In this document: piece after piece, positions 17,753-27,002 of the stretch | Layout: each line of letters opens with the position of its first letter | Numbering within the stretch: the first letter of the stretch is position 1 | From: Paenibacillus sp. FSL H3-0469 | Lineage (GTDB): Bacteria > Bacillota > Bacilli > Paenibacillales > Paenibacillaceae | DNA length: 64,000 nucleotides | Reading direction: 5' to 3' | Assembly: GCF_038051945.1 (NCBI RefSeq) | Contig: NZ_CP150302.1 | Location: forward strand, 6,510,001-6,574,000 | Notes under the pieces: generated by a model | Told to the model about the DNA's origin: nothing | The model's database searches: none | The model's input: the letters and a program-made list of their open reading frames with translations, nothing else | Made by a program: the position numbers and the translations under genes

Positions 17753-18916
17753 ATGCGCAAGTTTGAATTTTATAACCCTACCAAGCTTATTTTCGGACAG
17801 GGAACATTGCAGGCACTCCGTACCGAGGTGCCGAAATACGGTAAGAACGTACTGCTGATGTACGGCGGTGGAAGTATTAAACGCAGCGGCCTGTACGATA
17901 ACGTCATTGCTGAGCTGGCAGAGGTAGGTGCCGTAGTTACCGAGCTTGCCGGAGTGGAACCGAATCCGCGTCTCTCAACGGTACATAAAGGTGTAGCGTT
18001 GTGCCATGAGCATCAGATTGACCTGATTCTTGCCGTTGGCGGCGGCAGCGTGCTCGATTGTGCCAAGGCAGTGGCTGTCGGGGCGAAATATGAAGGGGAT
18101 ATGTGGGACTTCGTAGAACGTAAGGCCGCTCCTCAAGGTGCGCTTCCGCTGGGAACCGTGCTGACAATGGCAGCCACCGGCTCGGAAATGAACAACGGCT
18201 CGGTGATCACCAACGAGGTGACCAAGGAGAAAATGGGCTGGGGCAGCATCCATGCCTATCCGGCCTTCTCGATCCTTGACCCGGAGAACACCTTCTCTCT
18301 GCCGCGTGACCAGACGGTGTACGGTATGGTGGACATCATGTCCCATACGCTGGAGCATTATTTCCATACAGACAGCAATACGCCTTTGCAGGACGGCTTC
18401 CTGGAGAGCCTGCTTCGCACCGTGATTGAGACGGCGCCTAAGCTGATTGAGGATCTGAACAACTACGAGCTGCGCGAGACTATTATGTACTGCGGGACGA
18501 TGGCGCTGAACGGAGTGGTCAGCATGGGCTTTGCCGGTGACTGGGCTACGCACAACATTGAGCATGCCGTATCCGCTGTGTATGATATTCCCCACGGCGG
18601 CGGCCTGGCGATTCTCTTCCCGCAGTGGATGAGATATAACCTCAGCACGAATCCTGCCCGCTTCCGCCAGCTGGCGGTCAACGTGTTCGGCATTGGCCCT
18701 GCCGGCAAGACCGACGAACAGATTGGCCTCGAAGGCATTGAAGCGCTCCGCCGCTTCTGGGATTCCATTGGCGCTCCGAAGACGCTCGGTGATTACAATA
18801 TCGACGACAGCGAAATCGGCAGCATGGCCGACAAGGCGGTCCGCTTCGGCCCGTTCGGTAACTTCCGCAAGCTGGAGCGTCAGGACGTTGTTGAAATTTA
18901 TAAGTTAGCTCTATAA
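17753..18916 (+). CDS. Iron-containing alcohol dehydrogenase (YugJ/YqhD/BdhA type)
   Basis: A 387-residue group III alcohol dehydrogenase, probably reducing aldehydes such as butanal or methylglyoxal-type compounds with NAD(P)H. It begins MRKFEFYNPTKLIFGQG, typical of YugJ and butanol dehydrogenases. The nucleotide loop GGGSVLDCAKAVAVG, TMAATGSEMN, and the metal-binding His region (MSHTLEHYFH ... VYDIPHGGGLAIL) are clear. GGAGG lies 9 bases before the ATG. It has its own promoter and terminator, so it is not part of the gal operon. Confidence 0.92.
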   Translation: MRKFEFYNPTKLIFGQGTLQALRTEVPKYGKNVLLMYGGGSIKRSGLYDNVIAELAEVGAVVTELAGVEPNPRLSTVHKGVALCHEHQIDLILAVGGGSVLDCAKAVAVGAKYEGDMWDFVERKAAPQGALPLGTVLTMAATGSEMNNGSVITNEVTKEKMGWGSIHAYPAFSILDPENTFSLPRDQTVYGMVDIMSHTLEHYFHTDSNTPLQDGFLESLLRTVIETAPKLIEDLNNYELRETIMYCGTMALNGVVSMGFAGDWATHNIEHAVSAVYDIPHGGGLAILFPQWMRYNLSTNPARFRQLAVNVFGIGPAGKTDEQIGLEGIEALRRFWDSIGAPKTLGDYNIDDSEIGSMADKAVRFGPFGNFRKLERQDVVEIYKLAL

Positions 18917-18958
18917 GTTAGTTTTGTAAGTTTGCTTAAGCAGTGAGCCTTTGATAAC

Positions 18959-18992
18959 AAGCCGCTTCCCATCTACGGAGGCGGCTTCTTTT
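18959..18992 (+). terminator. Terminator of the alcohol dehydrogenase gene
   Basis: AAGCCGC/GCGGCTT around a 15-base loop, then CTTTT. Confidence 0.78.
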
Positions 18993-19047
18993 GTCTGTTA
19001 ATTTTCCCGCTTCCGGCATACATTAATGAGAGCAATCTCCAACTTTG

Positions 19048-19075
19048 TGAAACCAAGGGCATGTTTGTTGCGTTT
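19048..19075 (+). promoter_or_regulatory. Putative ECF (SigW-like) promoter of nfeD-floT
   Basis: TGAAAC, 17-bp spacer, CGTTT. This matches the SigW pattern (TGAAAC-N16/17-CGTA/T) and lies 45 bp upstream of nfeD. In B. subtilis the equivalent yuaF-floT genes are under SigW, so the assignment agrees with known biology. The match itself is by eye. Confidence 0.6.
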
Positions 19076-19119
19076 AACCTAGTATGACAGTCCGGAAGTA
19101 ATGACGGGAGGAGACTAAC

Positions 19120-19656
19120 ATGCAAACGCTGTATTTGGGCTGTTTGGTGCTGGGCATTCTTTTTGCTGTGGTCAGTGTAGTGGTAGGCGACCTGATTGGG
19201 AGTGCACTGGACGGGATTTTTGACATCGTATCCTTTGATTTCCTGAATCCTACCCTATTGGCAGGAGGGATCACTGTATTTGGTGGAGCAGGCATGCTGC
19301 TGGGCCGCTACAGCGGACTGGAAGATGGCATGATTCTTGCCTTGTCCCTGCTGGTTGCGGCATTCATGGGCGTATTGATGCATTTGGTGGTAGTGAAGCC
19401 AATGAGGAACAGCGAAATGTCGAACGGCTTCTCCATGAGTGAACTGCCGGGGAGGATCGGTGAGGTTACCGTACCGGTCCCAGGCACAGGCTACGGTGAG
19501 ATTATGGTGAAGTTCGGTGCAGGCAACAGCCTGCATACGGCGGCCAGCTTCGAGCAGCATGCACTGCCGGCCGGAATTAAGGTGGTTGTAGTTGAGGTAC
19601 GTGAGGGTGTAGCACTTGTGTCTGAATTCGAAGAGAGAAAAGGAGTGGACTTATGA
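19120..19656 (+). CDS. NfeD-family membrane protein (YuaF-like)
   Basis: 178 residues with three to four transmembrane helices (about 4-24, 45-63, 68-92) followed by a soluble OB-fold-like domain containing the typical GRIGEVTVPVPGTGYGEIMVKF stretch. NfeD proteins are the obligate partners of flotillin-type SPFH proteins in membrane microdomains. It lacks the long N-terminal ClpP-like protease domain of the larger NfeD class. GGGAGGAGA precedes the ATG. The stop overlaps the floT start by four bases, so translation is coupled. Confidence 0.88.
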   Translation: MQTLYLGCLVLGILFAVVSVVVGDLIGSALDGIFDIVSFDFLNPTLLAGGITVFGGAGMLLGRYSGLEDGMILALSLLVAAFMGVLMHLVVVKPMRNSEMSNGFSMSELPGRIGEVTVPVPGTGYGEIMVKFGAGNSLHTAASFEQHALPAGIKVVVVEVREGVALVSEFEERKGVDL

Positions 19657-21239
19657 TGCTAGAAAATATTCCAGAATCCCTATTTATACCTGCGATAGTA
19701 ATCGCTGTACTGCTTGTCCTCGGACTCGCCTTCTGGGCCCGTTACAAGACGGTTGGCCCGGATGAAGGCATGATCGTCACCGGTTCCTTCCTGGGCAACA
19801 ATCATATATCGGATGACGGCTCCGGCCGCAAAATCAAAATCGTCCGCGGCGGCGGTGCGTTCATTCTGCCCGTCTTCCAGAAGGCGGAGTTCATGTCCCT
19901 GCTCTCCCATAAGCTCGATGTGACGACCCCGGAGGTCTATACAGAGCAAGGCGTGCCGGTCATTGCTGACGGGGTCGCCATCATCAAGGTAGGCAGCTCC
20001 ACGGAAGATGTGGCAACGGCAGCCGAGCAGTTCATGGGCAAGCCGATTGAATCCCTGAAGAGTGAAGCGCAGGAAGTGCTGGAAGGACATTTGCGGGCGA
20101 TCCTCGGTACGATGACCGTAGAAGAGGTCTACCGTAACCGAGACCGTTTCGCCCAGGAGGTTCAGGGTGTTGCCGCCCGCGACCTTAAGAAGATGGGACT
20201 CCAGATTGTCTCGTTCACCATCAAGGATGTACGCGATAAGCACGGATACCTGGAAGCACTCGGTAAACCGCGGATTGCCGCAGTGAAGCGGGATGCGGAG
20301 ATTGCCGAAGCGGAAGCTGTCCGTGACGCGCGGATTCAGAAGGCCAACGCCGAGGAGCAGGGGCAGAAGGCAGAGCTGCTGCGTGATACCAACATTGCCG
20401 AAGCATCGAAGGAGAACCAGCTCAAGGTCGCCGCGTTCAAACGCGATCAGGATACTGCCAAGGCGGAAGCCGACCAGGCGTACCACATTCAGGAGGCGCG
20501 TGCCAAGCAGACTGTGGTGGAAGAGCAGATGAAGGTTGAACTGGTGCGCAAGGAACGCGAAATCGATATCCAGGCCAAGGAAATCCAGGTACGCGAGAAG
20601 CAGTATGACGCTGAAGTGAAGAAGAAAGCGGAAGCAGACCGTTATGCAGTAGAGCAGGCAGCGGAAGCCGACAAGGCCAAGCGCATGCGTGAAGCCGATG
20701 CTGTGCAGTACAGCATTGAGACTCAGGCTAAGGCAACCTCCGAGCAGAAGCGTCTGGAAGGTCAGGCGATTGCGGATGCAGAGCTGGCCAAAGGTAAAGC
20801 AGAGTCGGAGGTTATCCGTCTGCGCGGTCTTGCCGAAGCGGAAGCCAAGGAGAAGCTGGCAGAAGCCTTCCAGAAATTCGGGGAAGCGGCGGTTCTCGAT
20901 ATTATCGTCAAAATGCTGCCTGAGCTGGCCGGGAAGATTGCCGAGCCGCTGGCGTCTATCGATAAGCTGACTGTGGTGGATACCGGCAACGGTGAAGGAG
21001 CTGCGCGTGTCAGTAATTATGTAACCCAACTGATGTCCACAGCCCCTGAGATGCTGAAGAGCGTGTCCGGCATTGATGTCGAGGCGCTGATCAAAGGATT
21101 AACTTCGGGCAAGTCGGCTCAGAAGGATGCTGTCAGACACACAGCAGCACCCATAACCTCTGTCGTCACCAGACCAGCACCGGCTGCACCGGTCACTCCG
21201 GTACAACCGGTGGAACCTTCAGAACACACTGAAGGATAA
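19653..21239 (+). CDS. floT: Flotillin-like protein FloT
   Basis: A 528-residue SPFH-domain membrane scaffold protein. An N-terminal hydrophobic hairpin (about 9-29) is followed by the SPFH/Band 7 domain (about 35-200, with AFILPVFQKAEFMSLL and EVLEGHLRAILGTMTVEEVY). A long charged coiled coil (about 215-430) is rich in Ala-Glu heptads, including EIAEAEAVRDARIQKA. The Pro/Ala-rich C-terminus is variable. Flotillins organise functional membrane microdomains and affect fluidity and stress responses. It follows nfeD with a four-base overlap and a likely SigW-type promoter. Confidence 0.94.
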   Translation: MMLENIPESLFIPAIVIAVLLVLGLAFWARYKTVGPDEGMIVTGSFLGNNHISDDGSGRKIKIVRGGGAFILPVFQKAEFMSLLSHKLDVTTPEVYTEQGVPVIADGVAIIKVGSSTEDVATAAEQFMGKPIESLKSEAQEVLEGHLRAILGTMTVEEVYRNRDRFAQEVQGVAARDLKKMGLQIVSFTIKDVRDKHGYLEALGKPRIAAVKRDAEIAEAEAVRDARIQKANAEEQGQKAELLRDTNIAEASKENQLKVAAFKRDQDTAKAEADQAYHIQEARAKQTVVEEQMKVELVRKEREIDIQAKEIQVREKQYDAEVKKKAEADRYAVEQAAEADKAKRMREADAVQYSIETQAKATSEQKRLEGQAIADAELAKGKAESEVIRLRGLAEAEAKEKLAEAFQKFGEAAVLDIIVKMLPELAGKIAEPLASIDKLTVVDTGNGEGAARVSNYVTQLMSTAPEMLKSVSGIDVEALIKGLTSGKSAQKDAVRHTAAPITSVVTRPAPAAPVTPVQPVEPSEHTEG

Positions 21240-21251
21240 GAGCAAGCCACC

Positions 21252-21293
21252 AAGGTATGGCAGGCAGCAGTAACCGCCAGCCATACCTTTTTT
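21252..21293 (+). terminator. Terminator of nfeD-floT
   Basis: Ten-base stem AAGGTATGGC/GCCATACCTT followed by a T run. Confidence 0.9.
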
Positions 21294-21364
21294 AAAAATA
21301 TAAGAATGTATAGGTTTCACACTATACATTATCCTTTTATTTCTCGCTGAAACGGAGGCAGGGC

Positions 21365-22072
21365 ATGGAGCTTATACTGGATAATATACGTAAGAGCTTT
21401 GACGGCAGGGAGGTGTTGAAAGGGATTGACTTTACCTTTGAGCGAGGCAAGATATACGGCTTGCTCGGCCGCAACGGCGCGGGGAAGACCTCGTTGTTCA
21501 ACTGCCTGAGCGGGGAAATCCAAATGGATAGCGGCGGTGCTTTTCTGCGGAGAAATGAGGTGAGTCTTCCGCTGCTTGAGGAGGAGATCGGCTACGTATT
21601 CTCCTTGCCGATTCTTCCTGACTTCCTGACCGGTTATGAGTTTGTGAAGTTCTACTTGGACATCAATAAGGGCAAGATACAAGCGGACCGGACCATCGAG
21701 GAATATTTCGATATCATCCGTTTCGAGGAGGCGGACAGGCACCGTCTGATCAAGGGCTATTCCCACGGAATGAAGAACAAAATTCAGATGCTGTGCTTTA
21801 TCATTTCCCGCCCGCCGCTGATCCTGCTCGATGAGCCGTTAACCTCGTTCGATGTGGTAGTGGCGCTGGAGATTAAGAAGCTGCTGCGCGAGATGAAGCG
21901 GGATCATATCATTATTTTCTCCACTCATATTCTGCAGCTGGCGGCCGATCTCTGCGATGAGCTGGTGATTCTGAATAACGGCACGCTGCGCGAGATTCCG
22001 GCGGAGACCCTGCACAGTCCGGAATTTGAAGAGCAGATTATTGCCCTGCTGAAGGATGAGGATCATGATTAA
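21365..22072 (+). CDS. ABC transporter ATP-binding protein
   Basis: 235 residues with Walker A GRNGAGKTS, Q-loop region and Walker B LILLDEPLTSFD, then the H-loop in FSTHIL. The ABC signature is degenerate (YSHGMKNKIQ in place of LSGGQ), as in several exporter-type ATPases of the Ecs/ABC-2 kind. GGAGG lies 8 bases upstream of the ATG. Its last codons overlap the permease start, so the two form a two-gene export system. The substrate is unknown. Confidence 0.9.
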   Translation: MELILDNIRKSFDGREVLKGIDFTFERGKIYGLLGRNGAGKTSLFNCLSGEIQMDSGGAFLRRNEVSLPLLEEEIGYVFSLPILPDFLTGYEFVKFYLDINKGKIQADRTIEEYFDIIRFEEADRHRLIKGYSHGMKNKIQMLCFIISRPPLILLDEPLTSFDVVVALEIKKLLREMKRDHIIIFSTHILQLAADLCDELVILNNGTLREIPAETLHSPEFEEQIIALLKDEDHD

Positions 22073-23684
22073 CACGCTGAAGGCGATTCTGGAGGTACGG
22101 GGGATGTCCGGCGCCAACCGGCTGATGTTCTATCTCCGTAAGCTCCCGGTGCTGGGCAAGCTGATCCCGGCCTCGGTCTACTCGGAAACCACGCTGAAGC
22201 GGACCTTATCTGTTATCGTGCATATCTTGAAGGTTCTTATGGCCTTTGTGACGAAGTTCGCTTATCTGGGCATTATGATCTTTCTTCCGGTGAAGCTGAT
22301 AGGACAAGATATATCCTTAACTCTGCCAGTGCAATACCAGCTCTATTTGCAGATGCTGTTGTGTATAAGTTTCCTCACTTCCGGGGTTTCCAGCGCGGTT
22401 ATTCTGGAGCCGAAGCGGGATAAATACATATTCGTGAAGCTGATGAGGCTGCCGGCTGAGCGGTATATGCGGACCACACTGACCTTACGCGGGATCAGCT
22501 TTCTGGTGACTTTTATTCCGGCGATGCTGGTCTTCGGGAGTCTTCTCGGTGCTCCGCTGTGGCATGGGGCGGTTCTTGGGCTGCTGCTGACGTTCTGGCG
22601 TACGGCTTGCGAGGCGCTGCATCTGTGGGTGTTTGACCGCTACGGCTTTGTTATTGTCAAAAAAACAAGCTGGATCTGGACCGCCATCGGCGCTGGCTAT
22701 CTGCTGGCCTATCTTCCGCTGCTCCCCGGATTTGCGGTAGTAGAAAGCGGAATGCTGTTCAATCTGCCTGTGTTTATAAGCGTATTGGTGCTGGGAGCCT
22801 TAAGCGCGGTCTATATCGCCCGTTATAAGGACTATACGAATGCCGTCGATGCCGTCACCAAAATCGATGATCCGCTGCTCGACATGGGCCGGATGATGAA
22901 AGAAGCAAGGGTTAAGGATGTTGCTACCCGGGATCAGCACTACTCGGCGGAACAACTGAATCAAGGTAAGTTCGAGGGGAAAAGCGGGTACGCCTACCTG
23001 AATGCAATCTTTTTCTCACGCCACCGGCGGCTGATCACCAGTCCGATTGTGCGCAGGCTGGTGATCATTGGCTCGCTCTTTGTAGCAGCTTTGCTGACGA
23101 TGCTGTTGTCCCAGACCGCTTTTACCAAACTGACTCATTATCTGATTACCGCGCTGCCGACCTTCCTGATCATTATGAACTATACGTCCATTGGCGAACG
23201 CCTCTGCAAGGCGATGTTCTATAACTGTGATCTCAGCCTGCTGCGCTACGGATTCTACCGTGAACAATCGGCGATTCTAAGCAACTTCCGCATCCGGCTG
23301 CTGCGTATCAGTATGCTTAATCTGATCCCGGCTGCCGCGATCTGCCTGGCGGTGAACCTGCTGCTGCTGCTGTCAGCAGAGAGCTGGGGCGCGGGGGATG
23401 CTGTACTCTTTTGCGTGACGATTATGGCGCTGTCCTTGTTCTTCTCGGTGCATCATTTGTTCATGTACTATATCTTTCAGCCCTATAGCACAGAGCTCAA
23501 TGTGAAGAATCCGTTCTTCACGATTGTGAACAGTGTGGTACTGGGGGTCGGATTCGTCGCGATGCAGTTCAAGAGTGAGCTTGGAATGTTTGCCATGATC
23601 GTAGTGCTCTCTGCTGTGGTATATATGCTGGCTGCCCTGCTCATGGTATACAGGTTCTCAGGCCGGACGTTTCGGGTGAAATGA
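22065..23684 (+). CDS. ABC transporter permease, multi-spanning, substrate unknown
   Basis: About 539 residues with roughly twelve hydrophobic helices in two halves separated by a charged cytoplasmic stretch (about 260-320: AVDAVTKIDDPLLDMG ...). It resembles large ABC-2-type permeases but no specific family was recognised. The ATG at 22065 overlaps the ATPase stop by eight bases and has AAGGA upstream. An in-frame ATG at 22056 would add three residues. Coupling to the preceding ATPase supports an export role. No transported compound is suggested by the neighbours. Confidence 0.8.
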   Translation: MINTLKAILEVRGMSGANRLMFYLRKLPVLGKLIPASVYSETTLKRTLSVIVHILKVLMAFVTKFAYLGIMIFLPVKLIGQDISLTLPVQYQLYLQMLLCISFLTSGVSSAVILEPKRDKYIFVKLMRLPAERYMRTTLTLRGISFLVTFIPAMLVFGSLLGAPLWHGAVLGLLLTFWRTACEALHLWVFDRYGFVIVKKTSWIWTAIGAGYLLAYLPLLPGFAVVESGMLFNLPVFISVLVLGALSAVYIARYKDYTNAVDAVTKIDDPLLDMGRMMKEARVKDVATRDQHYSAEQLNQGKFEGKSGYAYLNAIFFSRHRRLITSPIVRRLVIIGSLFVAALLTMLLSQTAFTKLTHYLITALPTFLIIMNYTSIGERLCKAMFYNCDLSLLRYGFYREQSAILSNFRIRLLRISMLNLIPAAAICLAVNLLLLLSAESWGAGDAVLFCVTIMALSLFFSVHHLFMYYIFQPYSTELNVKNPFFTIVNSVVLGVGFVAMQFKSELGMFAMIVVLSAVVYMLAALLMVYRFSGRTFRVK

Positions 23685-23827
23685 AGGGAGCCTGCGGGTA
23701 GTTGCTACACACTTCTAATTTGAGATTCTTGATGTTATGATAAGAGCTTAAGTAACAAATCACACGTTGAACCATGTATCGTGCTGCTGGAATAGATTAG
23801 GATTCGCAAGTAAAAGAGGTGTCGCAA

Positions 23828-24703
23828 GTGAGCAGCATTACCGTGGGCAAGGTGCTTAATAATAACGTGATCATTGCCGAGCATCCCCAGTATGCCGAGG
23901 TTGTGGTGATCGGCAAGGGGATCGGCTTCAACCGTAAAACGCGGGACCGGATCAATCTGTCCTCCGTAGAGAAGATGTTCATCCTGCGCAGCCAGGAGGA
24001 GCAGGAGCAATATAAGCAGCTGGTGCCGCAGGTGGACGAGAAGCTGATTGAGGTGGTTCAGGAGATTGTACTGCATATTATGCAGAGCAGCCGCCAAACG
24101 CTGAATGAGCATATCCATATTGCCCTTACCGACCATATTGCCTTCGCGATCCGCAGAAGCGAGCAGCATATGGCTATTCATAATCCGTTTCTGTACGAGA
24201 CCCGGGAGATTTATCCGGAGGAATACAGTCTGGCGGAATATGCGGTGGAGCGGATTAATGAGGCCATGAAGGTGACGCTGCCGCCGGATGAGATCGGCTT
24301 CGTGGCTCTGCATATTGTCAGTGCGCTCAGCAACCGCCATATTTCCGAGGTGAAACAGCATTCCCAGCTGATCGGGGATATGGTGGGGCTGGTGGAGGAT
24401 AACCTGGAATACCGTATTCCGCGGGATTCACTGGATTATTCAAGACTGGTGACCCATTTGCGGTTCGTTCTGGAACGTCTGCGCCGGGGAGAGACTGTAC
24501 GCGAGACCTCGTCCCTGGATGGACTAATGAAGCGGGAGTATCCCGAGATGTACATGCTTGCCTGGAAGCTGACGAAGGTCATAGAGCAGCGGGTGCGCAT
24601 TCCGGTATATCCGGCCGAGGTCAGCTATCTGACGATTCATCTGCAGCGTATTGCCCAGAAGAAGGAAGATGAGCCGGAGCTGGAGCCGCCGGAGATCCTC
24701 TAG
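23828..24703 (+). CDS. glcT: PtsG transcription antiterminator GlcT (BglG family)
   Basis: About 291 residues. The N-terminal RNA-binding CAT domain (about 1-60, VGKVLNNNVIIAEHPQYAEVVVIGKGIGF) is followed by two PTS regulatory domains with conserved histidines (NEHIHIALTDH, and FVALHIVSAL ... TIHLQRI). In the active state GlcT binds the RAT hairpin in the ptsG leader and prevents termination; enzyme II of glucose and HPr control it by phosphorylation. The GTG at 23828 is preferred because AGAGGTG lies 6 bases upstream. It sits directly upstream of ptsG, as in Bacillus. Confidence 0.93.
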   Translation: MSSITVGKVLNNNVIIAEHPQYAEVVVIGKGIGFNRKTRDRINLSSVEKMFILRSQEEQEQYKQLVPQVDEKLIEVVQEIVLHIMQSSRQTLNEHIHIALTDHIAFAIRRSEQHMAIHNPFLYETREIYPEEYSLAEYAVERINEAMKVTLPPDEIGFVALHIVSALSNRHISEVKQHSQLIGDMVGLVEDNLEYRIPRDSLDYSRLVTHLRFVLERLRRGETVRETSSLDGLMKREYPEMYMLAWKLTKVIEQRVRIPVYPAEVSYLTIHLQRIAQKKEDEPELEPPEIL

Positions 24704-24715
24704 CGATTTTAGGGG

Positions 24716-24744
24716 TTGCAACTTCAAATCAATGGTGCTACAAT
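24716..24744 (+). promoter_or_regulatory. Sigma-A promoter of ptsG
   Basis: TTGCAA, 17-bp spacer, TACAAT, starting 13 bases after the glcT stop. The transcript would begin about 25 bases before the RAT sequence. Confidence 0.75.
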
Positions 24745-24774
24745 GATCCCTGTTATGAATCACAACAGAATACC

Positions 24775-24806
24775 AACGTGTAACTGATACGATCAGGCAT
24801 GAGTGA
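24775..24806 (+). promoter_or_regulatory. Ribonucleic antiterminator (RAT) of ptsG, GlcT target
   Basis: The sequence ACGTGTAACTGATACGATCA continuing into GGCATGAGTGA closely resembles the GlcT-binding RAT of B. subtilis ptsG. It overlaps the 5' arm of the following terminator (AGGCATGAG at 24795), so the two structures exclude each other. Confidence 0.88.
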
Positions 24807-24900
24807 TTTACAGTATTATGGTTGTCCAGCCCCATCTCGGGGTACTCTAACGTTAGCGTTAGCCGGGCAATCTGCGTACTGTATTGCTCATGCCTTTTTT
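24795..24900 (+). terminator. Regulated terminator in the ptsG leader
   Basis: AGGCATGAG (24795-24803) pairs with CTCATGCCT (24887-24895), with an inner TACAGTA/TACTGTA helix and a central CCCC/GGGG hairpin. Six T follow. Formation of the RAT would remove the 5' arm. Confidence 0.88.
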
Positions 24901-24941
24901 GGCTTCTGTTGACAGAAATTAAGGATTAGGAAGTGACCCGA

Positions 24942-26999
24942 ATGTTTAAAAAATTATTTGGCGTTCTGCAGAGAGTCGGTAAGGCGCTTATGTTGCCCGT
25001 TGCCATTCTGCCTGCGGCGGGCCTGCTGCTTGGAATCGGGAATATGCTGGTTAACCCGGACTTCCTGCAATATGTGCCTGCACTGGAGAATCATATTGTT
25101 CAGGCGATAGCCACAGTACTTATGAACTCCGGGCAAATCGTATTTGATAACCTCTCCCTGCTCTTTGCAGTCGGCGTAGCCATCGGGCTGGCCGGAGGAG
25201 AAGGCGTAGCGGGGCTTGCAGCGATTATCGGCTTCCTGGTAATGAACGTAACCATGGGTACGGTAGTGGGCGTCAATGCTTACGTGCTAACCTGGAAGGA
25301 TTTCTCGTATTCCAGCGTGCTGGGGATACCAACCTTGCAGACTGGGGTGTTCGGTGGTATCCTGGTCGGGATACTGGCTGCGTCTATGTACAAAAGGTTC
25401 TTCCGTATAGAATTGCCGTCGTACTTAGGCTTCTTCGCGGGTAAACGGTTCGTACCGATAATGACGGCGGTGACCTCGCTGATGCTCGGTCTTGCACTCA
25501 CGATTGTGTGGCCGCCGATCCAGCACGGTCTGAACTATGTGTCACAGAGTATGATTAATACCAACCTGACGCTGTCGGCCTTTATCTTCGGGGTCATCGA
25601 GCGTTCTCTGATTCCGTTCGGCCTGCACCATATCTTCTATTCACCGTTCTGGTATGAATTCGGAAGCTATATTGACAAGGCGGGCGATCTGGTCCGCGGT
25701 GACCAGCGCATCTTCATGCAGCAGCTTCGTGACGGTGTGGAGTTCACAGCGGGTACATTTACTACCGGTAAATATCCGTTCATGATGTTCGGTCTTCCGG
25801 CAGCGGCTCTTGCGATCTACCATGAGTCGAAGCCTGAGAACAGACGGGTTGTCGGAAGCTTGATGGTTTCCGCAGCGCTGACCTCGTTCCTGACGGGGAT
25901 CACCGAGCCGCTGGAATTCTCCTTCCTGTTCGTGGCTCCGCTGCTGTTCGCAGTCCATGCTGTATTCGCAGGACTCTCCTTCATGACCATGCACCTCTTG
26001 AATGTCAAAATCGGCATGACCTTCTCCGGCGGGTTCATCGACTATGTGCTGTTCGGCGTCATTCCGAACCGTACCGCCTGGTGGCTGGTTATCCCGGTAG
26101 GTCTGGTATTGGCCGTGATTTATTACTTCGGATTCCGCTTCGTTATCCGTAAGTTCAACCTGAAGACGCCTGGCCGTGAGGATGCCTCCGAGGATGAGGA
26201 TGAGGTTAGCTTGGAGAGTGTGTCCAAGACAGGCGACGATCTGCCGCGCAACATTCTGTCCGCCCTGGGCGGCAAAGAGAATATCACCCATCTGGATGCC
26301 TGCATTACGCGTCTGCGGGTTGAAGTGAAGGACAAAGCGGGCGTAGACAAGAACCGTCTGAAGAAGCTTGGTGCTTCTGGTGTTCTTGAAGTGGGTAACA
26401 ACGTACAAGCGATCTTCGGCACACGTTCGGACACGATCAAGTCACAGATTCAGGATGTCATGAACGGCAGAACACCGGCTGCAGCCCCTGCGGCTCCGAA
26501 GCCGGAGCTTGAACAACAGGCAGGCGAGCAGGGTGATGCTATCATACCTGAGGATATCGTATCTCCGGTAAACGGCGAGCTGATGGATATTACAGAGGTT
26601 CCCGATGCGGTCTTCTCCCAGAAAATGACCGGTGACGGCTTCGCCTTCCTGCCCTACGACGGCAAGATTGCTTCGCCGGTATACGGCAAGGTATTCAACG
26701 TGTTCCCAAGTAAGCACGCCATTGGCATCATGTCAGACGGCGGCAAGGAAGTCCTTGTGCATATCGGGGTCAACACTGTTAAGCTTAAGGGCCATGGCTT
26801 CACGGTTCTGGTGGAGGAAGGCGATCTGGTAGCTGCCGGACAGCCGATTATGGAAGTGGATCTGGAGTATGTGAAGGCGAATGCACCTTCTGTCATCTCA
26901 CCGGTCATCTTCTCCAACCTGCCGGAAGGCTCCTCCGTGACCTTGAAGAAGCCGGGCAGAGTCAGCATCGGCGACAAGGATATCATCACCATTCAGTAA
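24942..26999 (+). CDS. ptsG: Glucose-specific PTS enzyme IICBA
   Basis: About 685 residues. The membrane IIC domain (about 1-390, opening FKKLFGVLQRVGKALMLPVA) transports glucose. The IIB domain carries the phosphorylated C454 in LDACITRLRVEV. The C-terminal IIA domain has the active H607 in VLVHIGVNTVKLKG. The domain order C-B-A equals B. subtilis PtsG. The ATG at 24942 matches the family N-terminus better than the GTG at 24933. Transcription is controlled by the upstream RAT/terminator, and ptsH and ptsI follow. Confidence 0.96.
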   Translation: MFKKLFGVLQRVGKALMLPVAILPAAGLLLGIGNMLVNPDFLQYVPALENHIVQAIATVLMNSGQIVFDNLSLLFAVGVAIGLAGGEGVAGLAAIIGFLVMNVTMGTVVGVNAYVLTWKDFSYSSVLGIPTLQTGVFGGILVGILAASMYKRFFRIELPSYLGFFAGKRFVPIMTAVTSLMLGLALTIVWPPIQHGLNYVSQSMINTNLTLSAFIFGVIERSLIPFGLHHIFYSPFWYEFGSYIDKAGDLVRGDQRIFMQQLRDGVEFTAGTFTTGKYPFMMFGLPAAALAIYHESKPENRRVVGSLMVSAALTSFLTGITEPLEFSFLFVAPLLFAVHAVFAGLSFMTMHLLNVKIGMTFSGGFIDYVLFGVIPNRTAWWLVIPVGLVLAVIYYFGFRFVIRKFNLKTPGREDASEDEDEVSLESVSKTGDDLPRNILSALGGKENITHLDACITRLRVEVKDKAGVDKNRLKKLGASGVLEVGNNVQAIFGTRSDTIKSQIQDVMNGRTPAAAPAAPKPELEQQAGEQGDAIIPEDIVSPVNGELMDITEVPDAVFSQKMTGDGFAFLPYDGKIASPVYGKVFNVFPSKHAIGIMSDGGKEVLVHIGVNTVKLKGHGFTVLVEEGDLVAAGQPIMEVDLEYVKANAPSVISPVIFSNLPEGSSVTLKKPGRVSIGDKDIITIQ

Positions 27000-27002
27000 A
27001 AT

